The notes: generated by a model not told the origin, from the sequence alone. Shown: positions 26,465 through 35,345, numbered from the stretch's first letter. The stretch is DNA of 64,000 nt from Bradyrhizobium sp. U87765 SZCCT0048 (GCF_018131225.1 NZ_JAFCMM010000001.1:2868501-2932500); one strand, 5' to 3'. Numbers and translations: made by a program.

Positions 26465-27250
26465 TCATCCCTCATGTGCGATCGCAAGGCCGCTGCGTAT
26501 CAGGATGAATGCCGCCACCACGAAGATCAGCGCCGCGAAAAGGCGGTTGAGACCGCCGTGGTGCGCCGCCAGGCGGGACGCCATGACCGTGCCGAGGACA
26601 CCGCCTCCGATGCCGCCGCCGATGAACTCGGCTGCGACCGGCCAATCGATCAGCCCCGACGAGGCATAGCTGAGGCTGGTCGCCAGTCCGAACGTGCCGA
26701 CCGCCAACAGCGATGATCCCACCGCGTTGATGGTGGGCATGCCGGTGGCGAGGATGAGGCCGGGCACGATCAGGAAGCCGCCGCCAATGCCGAAAAAGCC
26801 GGATGCTGCGCCGGCGCCCGCCGCGATCAGCGCGGTCAGCAGGCACATCCGGCGATCGGCCTGTGCCGGCGCGGCCCCCGCGACGGCGCGCGGCCGCAGC
26901 ATCACCCCGCCGACGGCGAGCATCACGAGCCCGAACAGAAACAACAGGCGCTGGCCGTCCATCGCCTTGCCGAGCGCCGCACCCGCGAGCGCCCCGAGTG
27001 CGCCGATCATCGCGAACACGAGCGCACAGCGCCACCATACATGGCCCTTGCGGGCATGGCCGACGAGCCCTGCATAGGCATTGACCGACACCGCGAGGGC
27101 CCCGGTGCCAATCGCGATGTGCGGCTGCGCGACGCCCACCGCATAGAGCAGCAGCGGCGTCGCCAGGATCGAACCTCCGCCGCCGATCAGGCCGAGCGTG
27201 AAGCCGACCAGGCCGCCGGAGCCGACGGCCGTCATGGCTTGGGCAATCAT
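26465..27250 (-). CDS. TSUP (TauE/SafE) family sulfur-anion exporter
   Basis: The 261-residue membrane protein has the TSUP duplicated glycine-rich motif, GLIGGGGSILATPLLLYAVG near the N-terminus and GFFGIGGGFLIVPGLI near residue 145, with about eight hydrophobic segments. Members export sulfite, sulfoacetate or related anions. As the last gene of the BigR sulfide operon it likely exports sulfite formed by persulfide oxidation. It overlaps the upstream YeeE/YedE gene by ATGA, which fixes the start. Confidence 0.9.
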   Translation of the reverse strand: MIAQAMTAVGSGGLVGFTLGLIGGGGSILATPLLLYAVGVAQPHIAIGTGALAVSVNAYAGLVGHARKGHVWWRCALVFAMIGALGALAGAALGKAMDGQRLLFLFGLVMLAVGGVMLRPRAVAGAAPAQADRRMCLLTALIAAGAGAASGFFGIGGGFLIVPGLILATGMPTINAVGSSLLAVGTFGLATSLSYASSGLIDWPVAAEFIGGGIGGGVLGTVMASRLAAHHGGLNRLFAALIFVVAAFILIRSGLAIAHEG

Positions 27251-27708
27251 GCATCCTCCCGGGCCAGCGAGGCCGTTTCGATGGCGGCCGTCAGGCGGTC
27301 GTGCAGCACCATGCCGGCGAGCATCGCCGCGACGAAGATCAGCACGGAGGTGCGGCCGGTCACGAGGGAGGCGACCGCGGGTCCGGGGCAAAGTCCGACG
27401 AGCCCCCAGCCGACCCCGAACAGCGCCGAGCCGACGACGAGTTTGCGGTCGGGCTTCGCCGTTGTCGGCGGGAGATGAAAGGCGGTATCGAGCAGCGGCC
27501 GGCGCATCCGCCGCGCCAGCGCCACGCCGAGCATCGCGATGATCACGGCGCCGCCGAGCACGAAGGCGAGCGCCGGATTCCATGCGCCCGCGATGTCGAG
27601 AAAGCCGCGCACGCGCGCGGGATCCAGCATGCCGGACAACGCCAGGCCGAAGCCGAACACCACGCCCGACGCCAGCGCGGCCACTGTCTGCGAGAGATAA
27701 CGTGTCAT
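27247..27708 (-). CDS. YeeE/YedE family sulfur-transport protein (second copy)
   Basis: The 153-residue protein has four to five hydrophobic segments and the motif GVGWGLVGLCPGPAV (about 98-112), the Cys-containing counterpart of the GCTSGHG loop in its partner. Together two half-size YeeE/YedE proteins are thought to form a channel for thiosulfate or another reduced-sulfur ion. It has ATGA overlaps on both sides, with the partner gene and with the TSUP gene. Confidence 0.88.
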   Translation of the reverse strand: MTRYLSQTVAALASGVVFGFGLALSGMLDPARVRGFLDIAGAWNPALAFVLGGAVIIAMLGVALARRMRRPLLDTAFHLPPTTAKPDRKLVVGSALFGVGWGLVGLCPGPAVASLVTGRTSVLIFVAAMLAGMVLHDRLTAAIETASLAREDA

Positions 27709-28115
27709 GATCCGATCGCCCTCATGATGCCGACGATGACGATGGCGGCGCCAAGGAACGTCGCCACCGCGACCATCGAGCGGGGTGACAGCCGCGCGAG
27801 ACCAACCACGCCATGGCCGCTGGTGCAGCCCGAGCCCATGCGGGAGCCGAAGCCCACGAGCAATCCGCCCGCCATCAGGAGCGCCGGCGAGGACGTGATC
27901 GTCGCCTCCGGCCAATGGCCGAAGGCCGCGCGATAGATCAGGGGCCCGCAGATCAGGCCGAGCACGAAAGCGAGATTGACAGGAAGCTGGATGCCCTGCG
28001 CGAGGCGGCCGACGATGCCGCTGATCCCCGCGACACGGCCGTTGAGCACCAGCAGCAGCGCGGCGGACAGGCCGATCAGCAGCCCGCCGGCGAGCGAAGC
28101 GCCATAGGCCGTCAT
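27705..28115 (-). CDS. YeeE/YedE family sulfur-transport protein (first copy)
   Basis: The 136-residue membrane protein has the diagnostic GSRMGSGCTSGHGVVGLARL stretch (about residues 90-109), whose cysteine is essential for thiosulfate passage in YeeE. It is the N-terminal half-equivalent of full-length YeeE, its partner being the next gene. The start overlaps the bigR stop by ATGA. Role in the operon: movement of reduced sulfur across the inner membrane. Confidence 0.9.
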   Translation of the reverse strand: MTAYGASLAGGLLIGLSAALLLVLNGRVAGISGIVGRLAQGIQLPVNLAFVLGLICGPLIYRAAFGHWPEATITSSPALLMAGGLLVGFGSRMGSGCTSGHGVVGLARLSPRSMVAVATFLGAAIVIVGIMRAIGS

Positions 28116-28504
28116 GATTTCACCCCCGTGGAGCGCGACCGTTTCGCCGGCTGCCCGGCATCGGCGCAGAAGATGTCATGCAGCGCCTCGATCAGCCGCG
28201 CGGCCTTCTCGTCGGTGAGCCGATAAAAGATCTGCTTCGCCTCGCGACGCGTCTCGACGATGCCGGCGGCGCGCAGCACGGTGAGCTGCTGCGACAGCGT
28301 CGGCTGATGGATGTCGAGTTCGTCCTCGAGCTGGCCCACCGCATATTCCCCACCGACCAGCGTGCACACGATCATCAGGCGGTTGCGGTTGGCGAGCGTG
28401 CGCAGGAGATCGGCGACCTCGTCCGCACGGCTTGCCATCTCCGCGCCGGCAGCCGTCATTCCGGCGCCGGCTCTGTCGATCTTGTCCATTATCGTCATGC
28501 TCAT
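28112..28504 (-). CDS. bigR: BigR-type redox-sensing ArsR-family repressor
   Basis: The 130-residue winged-helix protein has the ArsR core LANRNRLMIVCTLV, the HTH DIHQPTLSQQLTVLRAAGIV and wing TRREAKQIFYRL. Cysteines are Cys47 and Cys113, 66 residues apart, the same spacing as the Cys42/Cys108 pair of Xylella BigR, which forms a disulfide or tetrasulfide with persulfides and releases DNA. It sits inside the operon it should regulate. The start at 28504 gives an ATGA overlap with the dioxygenase gene. A long reading extending through that gene in this frame is an artefact. Confidence 0.92.
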   Translation of the reverse strand: MSMTIMDKIDRAGAGMTAAGAEMASRADEVADLLRTLANRNRLMIVCTLVGGEYAVGQLEDELDIHQPTLSQQLTVLRAAGIVETRREAKQIFYRLTDEKAARLIEALHDIFCADAGQPAKRSRSTGVKS

Positions 28505-29415
28505 CCCCATGCCGCGCCCGCAAGCGCGTCCAGCGGAAACTTGAGGTAGCGGCGGCCATTGCCTTCCGGCTCGGGCAGGCGGCCGCCACGGATATTGACC
28601 TGCAGGGCGTGCAGAATGAGCTTTGGCATCGGCAGCGTGGCGTCGCGCAGACGGCGCAACGCCACAAAGCTCGCCGCGTCCTGGCCCACGACATGCGGAT
28701 TCGCGCGCTTCTGCTCGCCGACCGTGCTTTCCCAGCGCGGCGGCCGGCCGCCGGGCTGGTAGTCGTGCCCGGTGAACACGCGCGTCGCATCCGGCAACGC
28801 CAGAATGTCCTGGATCGAGGCCCACAACGCCTCCGCGCTGCCGCCGGGGAAATCGGCGCGGGCGGTGCCGCTGTCGGGCATGAACAGCGTGTCGTGCACG
28901 AACACCGCATCCCCGATCAGATAGGAGATCGAGGCGAGCGTATGTCCGGGCGAGAACAGCACCCGGCCGTCGATGGTCCCCACCGTGAAGCGGTCGCCAT
29001 GGGCGAACAGCCGGTCCCACTGCGAGCCGTCGGTCGCGAGCTGCGGCAGGTTGTAGATGTCCTTCCACAGCTTCTGCACCGCGATCACATGTTCGCCGAT
29101 CGCCGTCGGCGCGCCGGTCTTGCCCTTCAGGTACTGAGCGGCGGAAAAGTGGTCGGCATGCGGATGGGTGTCGAGAATCCACTCGACCTTCAGGCCGCGC
29201 GCGGCGACATGAGCCAGCAGCGCGTCCGCACTGGTGGTCGCAACAGCGCCGGACTTCTCGTCGAAGTCGAGCACCGGATCGATGATGGCGCAGGCGCCCG
29301 TCGCCGGATCCGACACCACATACTGGATGCTCCAGGTGCGCGGGTCGAAGAAGCCCTGCACGTCGGGGCGTTGCGCGGTCGTGACGGGCCGGGCCGTGGA
29401 TGCGGTCATGGTCAT
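28501..29415 (-). CDS. Persulfide dioxygenase (ETHE1-like MBL-fold enzyme)
   Basis: The 304-residue enzyme has the metal site DTHPHADHFSAAQYL (about 82-96), His in FSPGHTLASISYL, Asp in VFVHDTLFM and His in FTGHDYQPGG, the one-iron arrangement of ETHE1/Blh. It oxidises glutathione persulfide to sulfite with O2, detoxifying sulfide. The N-terminal FFDPRTWSIQYVVSD is typical of the bacterial group. The start MTMTAST overlaps the DUF442 stop by ATGA. In some relatives DUF442 and this domain are one protein (Blh); here they are separate. Confidence 0.92.
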   Translation of the reverse strand: MTMTASTARPVTTAQRPDVQGFFDPRTWSIQYVVSDPATGACAIIDPVLDFDEKSGAVATTSADALLAHVAARGLKVEWILDTHPHADHFSAAQYLKGKTGAPTAIGEHVIAVQKLWKDIYNLPQLATDGSQWDRLFAHGDRFTVGTIDGRVLFSPGHTLASISYLIGDAVFVHDTLFMPDSGTARADFPGGSAEALWASIQDILALPDATRVFTGHDYQPGGRPPRWESTVGEQKRANPHVVGQDAASFVALRRLRDATLPMPKLILHALQVNIRGGRLPEPEGNGRRYLKFPLDALAGAAWG

Positions 29416-29855
29416 GATGACGCCCCCGATTGTTGCCGGCGGCGCAGCCACGCTTCCGCGCCGGCCAGATCGAACCCATGTGCTTCGCCGAAACCGCGCA
29501 CCTCGTCGATCGCCATGCGGCCGTCCAGCACCTCGCCGATCACATGCAGCGTCAGGGCGCGCGTGCCGCCCTTGCAGTGCGCCAGCACGGCGCCGTTACA
29601 GGCGGCAACCGTCTCCTGGAAGCGGCGCACATCGGCCTCGGTGATCGTCGGGCCGGCGACGGGAATGTGCGTGTAGCCAAGACCCGCAGCCTGCGCAGCT
29701 GCCGCTTCCGCCGCTGTTCCCGGCTGCTCGGCGTCCTCGCCGTCGGGACGGTTGTTGATGACGGCCGCAAATCCGGCCTGCGGGAACGCCGCGAACGTGG
29801 TCAATGGCGGCTGGGCCGCGACCGAAAGCTTCTCCGTGATGCGCACCGTCCGCAT
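29412..29855 (-). CDS. DUF442 (Blh N-terminal type) sulfurtransferase-like protein
   Basis: The 147-residue protein matches the TIGR01244/DUF442 domain found at the N-terminus of Blh. The active-site loop AHCKGGTRA is a Cys-X4-Arg cradle of rhodanese-like shape. It probably passes sulfane sulfur to the dioxygenase encoded next. It is the first gene of the operon. The start MRTVRI was chosen for a GGAG site 9 bp upstream; the in-frame ATG at 29882 would lie inside the operator-like palindrome. Confidence 0.87.
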   Translation of the reverse strand: MRTVRITEKLSVAAQPPLTTFAAFPQAGFAAVINNRPDGEDAEQPGTAAEAAAAQAAGLGYTHIPVAGPTITEADVRRFQETVAACNGAVLAHCKGGTRALTLHVIGEVLDGRMAIDEVRGFGEAHGFDLAGAEAWLRRRQQSGASS

Positions 29856-29879
29856 GAACCTGGTCTCCGTCTGGAATTT

Positions 29880-29901
29880 CATTATACGATTAAATATAAT
29901 G
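29880..29901. promoter_or_regulatory. Candidate BigR operator
   Basis: CATTATA and TATAATG form a 7-bp inverted repeat separated by 8 bp in an AT-rich tract 25 bp upstream of the DUF442 start. BigR boxes in Xylella and Agrobacterium are AT-rich palindromes over the promoter of this same operon, so location and composition fit. The exact consensus could not be compared here. Confidence 0.65.
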
Positions 29902-30068
29902 TATTTTGATAAATGACAAGGGTGGATTTTGACTTCCGTCGACCGCTTGGCCTGCTGGCCTTGTCCACGCTGCCGTCTTGCCGGCCCTCAACGGGAAGGA
30001 TTGAGTTCCCTCATCTTCGCCTTAGGGTGGCATCCGCCGCGAGGCTGGAAAAAGGAGATCGGCAGGGA

Positions 30069-30905
30069 ATGAACGCTTCAATTCGACAAGGCGGCCGGCC
30101 GTCGCTCCGCCGCTGGAGCCTGCTGATCGCCGCAACGCTGTGGCTGAGCATGGCGCAGGGGACCGATGGTCATGCCCAGAGTTTCGCCTGTGACGCTGCG
30201 AACAAGGTCGATGAAAAGACCATCTGCCAAAACGCGGGCCTCGCCAATCTCGACGTGGTTGCCGCATCGGCCTTCAAGGCGAAGGCGCGCAAGGCCGCGC
30301 CGGCGGACAAGACCAAGCTGACGACCGATCAGACCGCATGGCTGAAGGACCGCGAAAGCTGCGGCAGCGACACGCAGTGCATGGAGATTCTCTATCTCAA
30401 GCGCATGCTCGAGCTCGATGCCCCGCTCGTCGATCCCACCTTCAAGATCCTGCTTGGCGCACACATCGGCGATGCCACGGTGGTCACGCTGGAGCATACC
30501 AACACCGAGAACGCCACTGTCATGTTCCGTCGCGAGCTCGCCGATCTCGTCGAGGACTGCAACCGCAATGCGACCCCGCGCGATAACGACCTCGCCGACG
30601 CCCGGGAGGTCGTGACGTGTGTTCGTCAAAAGCTGCAAAACAACACCGAGCAACTGACCAGACGAAGGGCACGCTGCGGCATCAACACCATCTATACCGA
30701 GTTCGGCAACTACACGCTGGTGGCGACCCATGCGATAGAGCAGAAGGATGGTCCACCCCTGATTCAAACCGACTGGAAGAACCACCGCGATGAAAAGCTC
30801 GCCGGCAACTGCTCCGCGTGCAGGACACCGGAGATGATCAGCACGTTCAAGGTACTGTGCCCGATCGCGTATAAGGCCAAATTCGACGGCGCGAGCGTCT
30901 ATTGA
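30069..30905 (+). CDS. Exported protein with LprI/DUF1311-type N-terminal domain
   Basis: The 278-residue product has a signal peptide (about residues 1-37, ending GHAQ) and a first domain with the LprI lysozyme-inhibitor pattern: FACDAANKVDEKTICQNAGL, then LANLDVVAASAF, WLKDRESCGSDTQCMEI. The following ~170 residues, with six more cysteines, are not recognised. LprI proteins inhibit lysozyme or bind envelope ligands. The start MNASIRQ lies just before the basic and hydrophobic signal segment. Confidence 0.75.
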   Translation: MNASIRQGGRPSLRRWSLLIAATLWLSMAQGTDGHAQSFACDAANKVDEKTICQNAGLANLDVVAASAFKAKARKAAPADKTKLTTDQTAWLKDRESCGSDTQCMEILYLKRMLELDAPLVDPTFKILLGAHIGDATVVTLEHTNTENATVMFRRELADLVEDCNRNATPRDNDLADAREVVTCVRQKLQNNTEQLTRRRARCGINTIYTEFGNYTLVATHAIEQKDGPPLIQTDWKNHRDEKLAGNCSACRTPEMISTFKVLCPIAYKAKFDGASVY

Positions 30906-30967
30906 CCGACGCTCGCGCTTGACGCGCTGGTCCCGATAGCCGACCTTGGGCACCCGGGGGAACAATC

Positions 30968-31843
30968 GTGCAAGGGATCGTTGCGCTCGTCTGCGTTCTG
31001 ACGCTTGTCGTGCCGGGCGGCGCCCGAGCGCAGCAGCCGATGCAGGCACCGCAAAGTCCTGAGGCGCGCAAGACACCGCTGGGCCCTTTCCCTGCCGACG
31101 CATCGGCCGTGGACGACTCCAGGAACGATCATGTCGATCCGGACCGGCCGCATTTCCCTGAGGCCAGCACAACCGCCGGCCTGGGCCGCGCGGTGCTGGA
31201 GGGCGGCTACACCTTCACGCGGAACGGCAGCCAGCTCCAGTCGCACTCCATGCCTGAGTCCCTGCTGCGCGTCGGCATGTTCGCCGACTGGTTCGAGATG
31301 CGTGTCGGACAAAATGTGCTGAGCGAGCGACGGACGGTCAACGGCGTAACGCGCACCGCGATCGGCGCGCAGGACCTTTACCTCGGCGCCAAGGTCGCCC
31401 TGACCGCCCAGGACGGCCTGTTGCCCGCGACCGCGCTGATTCCGCAGATGACGGTCCCGACCGGCGCCAGCACCACCACCGCCGGGCGTGTGCTCCCCGG
31501 CCTCAATGCCGACTTCGGCTGGGAAGTGCTCAAGGACAGGTTCGGCATCGAGCTGCTGGTCGCCAACAACCAGGTGCGTGACGAGCTCGGCGGCTACCAG
31601 CATCTGATCGCGACAGGCCTGACCGGCGTCTTCCAGCTGTCGAAATCGCTGGAAGTGTTCGCGGAGTGGGACGCCTACTATCCGCGCGGCGGCCTCGCGT
31701 CCACCAGCCCCCAGCACTACGCGGTCGGGGGCGTGGTCTACTTTGTCACGCGCGACATCGCACTCGACGCGCGCGCCGGCGCCGGCCTCAACAGCCACTC
31801 GAGCCATCTGCTGGCGGGCCTCGGCCTGACCGTGCGGCGGTAG
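30968..31843 (+). CDS. Predicted outer-membrane protein, phenol MetA-pathway family
   Basis: The 291-residue product starts with GTG after a GGGGGA site and has a signal peptide (about 1-21, ending ARAQ). The mature part has alternating polar/hydrophobic strands with segments RAVLEGGYTFTRNG, PESLLRVGMFADWFEMRVG, IGAQDLYLGAKVAL and FAEWDAYYP, the pattern of the Phenol_MetA_deg family of beta-barrel proteins. The role is not known; transport of a hydrophobic compound is usually suggested. It may follow the LprI-like gene in one transcript. Confidence 0.75.
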   Translation: MQGIVALVCVLTLVVPGGARAQQPMQAPQSPEARKTPLGPFPADASAVDDSRNDHVDPDRPHFPEASTTAGLGRAVLEGGYTFTRNGSQLQSHSMPESLLRVGMFADWFEMRVGQNVLSERRTVNGVTRTAIGAQDLYLGAKVALTAQDGLLPATALIPQMTVPTGASTTTAGRVLPGLNADFGWEVLKDRFGIELLVANNQVRDELGGYQHLIATGLTGVFQLSKSLEVFAEWDAYYPRGGLASTSPQHYAVGGVVYFVTRDIALDARAGAGLNSHSSHLLAGLGLTVRR

Positions 31844-31925
31844 TTCGGCCGCACGCCGGCGCCGCGGTGATCGCGGGATCGAACACGCCGGCATACCGCG
31901 CATGTTCGATCTTGCCACGCCCCGT

Positions 31926-32639
31926 CTATTTCATCGCTCGCAGATACTGGGATCCTGCCGCAATCGCCTTGGCATGCTCACGCATGATCTGGTTGACCGG
32001 GCCGGCGGTCGCGCTGTTCGCCCAGTCGGCCTGCCATTCCAGCATGACTGGCAGCCAGGTTATGGGCACGGCCCCAGCCTGGACGAGACGAGCCATGGCC
32101 TGCTGATGCGACAGTTCGTCATAGTCGCCGCTGGCATCAGCGACCACATAGACGTCATAGCCGTCCTTGAGGGCGGCAAGCGCCGGCAGCATGACGCAGT
32201 TGTCGGTCCACAGCCCCGCGATAATCAGCTTCTTGCGCCCGGTCGCGCGCACCGCGTCGCGCACCCGCGCATCCGCCCACGCGTTGATGACCGTGCGGTC
32301 GATCGGCTGCTGGTCGGGATTGACCGCCTGAAGATCGGCAAGCAGCGGTCCGGCGAAGCCCTTGGCGACGATGGTGCTGAGGATCGTCGGGACCTTGAAG
32401 ACACGCGCCGCCTTTGCAAGCGCCTGCGCATTGTTCACTATGGCGTCGATGGGCTGGGAACGGGTGGAGAAGACGTACTGCGGTTGAAAATCGACGAGCA
32501 GCAGGACGCTGTTGTCGGGGGTGAGCTGGTCGTAGACGGGCTTGACCGACTGCGCCTGGGCGGCGCCGGCAAGGCCGCAGATCAGCGCAAATCCGAACAC
32601 GGCTGCGCGAGCCCGCCGACGAAGGCTGGACAACATCAT
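31926..32639 (-). CDS. Isochorismatase-like hydrolase with signal peptide
   Basis: The 237-residue protein has an N-terminal signal peptide (about 1-29, ending AQAQ) and an isochorismatase/nicotinamidase-like fold: LLLVDFQPQYVFS holds the Asp, RTVINAWAD the region before the lysine, and IIAGLWTDNCVMLPAL the catalytic cysteine loop. YcaC-type members hydrolyse unknown amides; export to the periplasm is unusual but known. It is divergent from a marR gene with a palindrome between, so it is the probable MarR target. Confidence 0.85.
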   Translation of the reverse strand: MMLSSLRRRARAAVFGFALICGLAGAAQAQSVKPVYDQLTPDNSVLLLVDFQPQYVFSTRSQPIDAIVNNAQALAKAARVFKVPTILSTIVAKGFAGPLLADLQAVNPDQQPIDRTVINAWADARVRDAVRATGRKKLIIAGLWTDNCVMLPALAALKDGYDVYVVADASGDYDELSHQQAMARLVQAGAVPITWLPVMLEWQADWANSATAGPVNQIMREHAKAIAAGSQYLRAMK

Positions 32640-32694
32640 GGTTTCTCCGAATGTGGGCGGGAGCGCTCATCCGCTCCGCTCATGTCGGCGACAT

Positions 32695-32710
32695 ATCTTA
32701 TATCTAAGAT
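32695..32710. promoter_or_regulatory. Candidate MarR operator between divergent genes
   Basis: ATCTTA-TATC-TAAGAT is a perfect 6-bp inverted repeat between the isochorismatase start (32639) and the marR start (32758). MarR proteins bind short AT-rich palindromes in just such divergent regions, repressing both genes. Confidence 0.6.
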
Positions 32711-32757
32711 TCTTTTCAATGAGACAGATACCACGATCAACCGAATGTGAGATTCCG

Positions 32758-33261
32758 ATGGACCGAGCCGCCCGCGCGATCGATGAGTGGAAGACGCAAC
32801 GTCCCGACCTCGATGGCCTGCCGATGATGGTCTTCGGCAGGCTCGCCGAGGCCGCTCACGCCGTGGCCCATGACCATCTGCGTCCATTCCTGCAAGCGAG
32901 CGGCCTGCCAGCCGGCGAATTCGACGTGCTGGCCACGCTGCGCCGTGCCGAACCGCCCCACGCGCTGACTCCGACCGCGCTCTACGATGCGACGATGGTG
33001 ACGTCCGGCGCCATGACCGGACGGATCGACCGCCTGGAAAAGGCCGGGCTGGTGCAGCGCAAGGACGACCCCGCCGACCGGCGCGGGACGATCGTCGCTC
33101 TGACCAGGAAAGGCTTCACGCTGATCGACGACATCATCACCCGCCATGTCGAGAACGAGCGCCGCCTGCTCGCCGGGCTGTCGCGCAAGGAACAGGAAAC
33201 GCTGGCCAACCTGCTGGGCAAGCTGATCGCGACGCTGCCGGCCTCGCCGTCACGCGACTGA
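32758..33261 (+). CDS. MarR family transcriptional regulator
   Basis: The 167-residue protein has a winged HTH with LPAGEFDVLATLRRA, LYDATMVTSGAMTGRIDRLE, then LVQRKDDPADRRGTIVALT, the MarR wing signature DxxDRR. Members sense small phenolic ligands or oxidants. The start MDRAAR was taken; MRQIPRS, 39 bp upstream in the same frame, is possible and lies close to the palindrome. It likely controls the divergent isochorismatase-like gene. Confidence 0.88.
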   Translation: MDRAARAIDEWKTQRPDLDGLPMMVFGRLAEAAHAVAHDHLRPFLQASGLPAGEFDVLATLRRAEPPHALTPTALYDATMVTSGAMTGRIDRLEKAGLVQRKDDPADRRGTIVALTRKGFTLIDDIITRHVENERRLLAGLSRKEQETLANLLGKLIATLPASPSRD

Positions 33262-33331
33262 CGACGGGTGACGGCGCCGTGCTTTCCGCCCATCGTCACC
33301 GTACGGCCTGATCGCAACGCTGGGACGGATC

Positions 33332-34060
33332 ATGCTCACGCTCGAAAAACTGCGGAACCAGTTCTACCCCGTCGAAACGATCGGCACGGATCTCGTTCGC
33401 TGCGGCGACGAGCTGCCGGGGCGCACGATCCACACCTATGTCAGACTGTGCGGCGCGGATGGCTGCACCCCGCTGCTCGTCTCGGAGGATCTGGTCGACG
33501 ACGCCTTTGCCGCACAGGTGCTGCATCAGGCGGGATGTACAGGCGTCGTGCGCCCGAGCAAGCGCGACCTGCAGCCGAACCACTACGGCTTCACCCATCT
33601 GCTCGAAGTCCCGCCGCACTATCATGCGGAGCTCAAAGGGCGGCTCGACGCCGAGCGGATGCGGACAACGCTCTGCATCCCGATCTTTGGCTGTGAATTT
33701 TCCGGCGACGAAACGCCTGAAGACTTTCACGCCTTGCGCGGACGGCTGGTGCCGACCTCGCGCTGGAACCGGCCACCTTGCCCGAGAATATCGCTGCGCT
33801 TCGACAACCCGAGAACCGGCGGCGGCACCGGCGAGCGCACCGTCTTCGCCACGTTCGACCAGGCGCTGCGCGAGATCGCGAACCTCGCCGGCGTCCAGGA
33901 TGGCTTCATCGAGCTGTACAATCACCGCGGCGAGATCGTCGAGCTGGTTTACCGCCCCCGCGCCAGTTTCAGCTGGATCGAAGGACGCGACGATGCGGCG
34001 GCCCGGCTGATCGACGCCAATGCGATTCGCGATAGACTGTGGACGTTCGTCACCCGCTGA
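33332..34060 (+). CDS. Hypothetical protein, 242 residues
   Basis: I do not recognise this soluble protein. It has no signal peptide or membrane segment and has codon use like its neighbours. Visible features are a cysteine in VRLCGADGCTP, a histidine-rich spot PPHYHAEL, and a C-terminal region FIELYNHRGEIVELVYRPRA with beta-strand character. It starts 70 bp after marR and may be cotranscribed. It converges with the MFS gene. Confidence 0.7.
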   Translation: MLTLEKLRNQFYPVETIGTDLVRCGDELPGRTIHTYVRLCGADGCTPLLVSEDLVDDAFAAQVLHQAGCTGVVRPSKRDLQPNHYGFTHLLEVPPHYHAELKGRLDAERMRTTLCIPIFGCEFSGDETPEDFHALRGRLVPTSRWNRPPCPRISLRFDNPRTGGGTGERTVFATFDQALREIANLAGVQDGFIELYNHRGEIVELVYRPRASFSWIEGRDDAAARLIDANAIRDRLWTFVTR

Positions 34061-34118
34061 GCCGGCGCCGGGACTCGCGACAGGCGAGTGCTCCGATCGA
34101 ACGCAAGGGGCGCCTCGC

Positions 34119-35345
34119 TCAGTTCCGCCCAACAACCACCGCGCCGAGCAGATCGATGACCAGTGCGATGGCGACCGCTGCTGCGCCGATCATGAACAGC
34201 AGCGCATAGTCGCCGCCGGTGCGCTCGAAGACGAACGACAGACCATAGGCGCCTGCGGCCTGAAACACCGCGAAGGTCGTGGTCGCCTGGGCCCATGCCG
34301 CACGCTGGACGGCCACGCTGTGCGGCACGAGTTCGTGAATGCGCCCGATCACCAGGGGCACGATGCCCGGCGTGAAGCCGCCGACGATGAGGCTCGATAC
34401 GATCATCGCCGCTGGTGCCGTGCTGATCACGGGGAGCACAACCGCGATCGCCTGCATCAGCAGCGCCACGCGCAACGCCGGTGCGAAGCCCGAACGGTCG
34501 GCGAGATGCCCGGCGAGGAGCGGCCCGATGACGGCGCCGAGACCATAGAGCACCCAGTAGCGCGCGCCGGCCGCAATGCCCTGCCCCAGTCCACGCGCCA
34601 CGAAATCGACGAGAAACACCATATGCGGCACCAGCGCGAGCGCGTTGAGGCCGTATTGCGCGCACAACAGCACGACGAGGGGCGAGCGCGCGGTGCGCGC
34701 GGCCGGCGCCTCGGCCTTCACCGCCACATCGCTCGGCCATGCCTTCCAGCTCGCCAGCGTCAACATCGCCGACAACGCACCGAGGCCGATCCAGGCCTGC
34801 ATCAGTCCCTGCTGGAGCAGCAGCGGCACGAGCGTGCCGGATGCGGCGACGCCGAGGCCGACGCCGGCGAAGATCACGCCGCCGACGAGACCACGCTTGT
34901 TCGCCGCGGTGTGCGGCAGGATCGTCGAGGCGGCGAGCACCATGATCACACCCCCGGTCAGGCCGGCCAGGAAGCGGAAGGCAAAGAACCACAGGAATGA
35001 CAACGGCACGGTGCAGGCGAAGCAGCAGAGCGATGCCAGAACCATGACCCCGCGCAGGGTGCCCACCGCCCCCAGCCGCCGGCCAAGGCTGCGCGCGACC
35101 AGCGCCCCGGCGAGATAGCCGGCGAGATTGACCGCGCCGAGATACACCGCCTGCGACGGCGTGAACCACTTCGCTGCAATCAGCGCCGGAATCAGCGGCG
35201 TGTAGGCGAAGCGCGCCAGACCGAGGCCGACCAGCGAGGCGCACAGGCCCGCGGTGGCGGACAGCCAGACCGGACCACCAGCATCGTGCTGGCGAGCCGC
35301 CATGGCGTTGTGATGATGACCGGCATTGGTGCGCGACATGGACAT
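34119..35345 (-). CDS. YbfB/YjiJ family MFS transporter
   Basis: The 408-residue carrier has twelve hydrophobic segments and the family-typical N-terminal LGLARFAYTPLIPALI and YLGAVNLAGYLAGALVA. The start region holds a His cluster (AGHHHNAM). Substrates of this MFS group are unknown. It is the last gene of a minus-strand set with a tautomerase and an SDR upstream; 108 bp separate it from the tautomerase gene. Start MSMSRT at 35345 was chosen; MSRT 6 bp on is equally good. Confidence 0.85.
   Translation of the reverse strand: MSMSRTNAGHHHNAMAARQHDAGGPVWLSATAGLCASLVGLGLARFAYTPLIPALIAAKWFTPSQAVYLGAVNLAGYLAGALVARSLGRRLGAVGTLRGVMVLASLCCFACTVPLSFLWFFAFRFLAGLTGGVIMVLAASTILPHTAANKRGLVGGVIFAGVGLGVAASGTLVPLLLQQGLMQAWIGLGALSAMLTLASWKAWPSDVAVKAEAPAARTARSPLVVLLCAQYGLNALALVPHMVFLVDFVARGLGQGIAAGARYWVLYGLGAVIGPLLAGHLADRSGFAPALRVALLMQAIAVVLPVISTAPAAMIVSSLIVGGFTPGIVPLVIGRIHELVPHSVAVQRAAWAQATTTFAVFQAAGAYGLSFVFERTGGDYALLFMIGAAAVAIALVIDLLGAVVVGRN

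Noticed and set aside
28112..29479. Apparent 455-residue extension of BigR
   Set aside because: The extension is the dioxygenase gene read out of frame; the ArsR-family protein starts at 28504.
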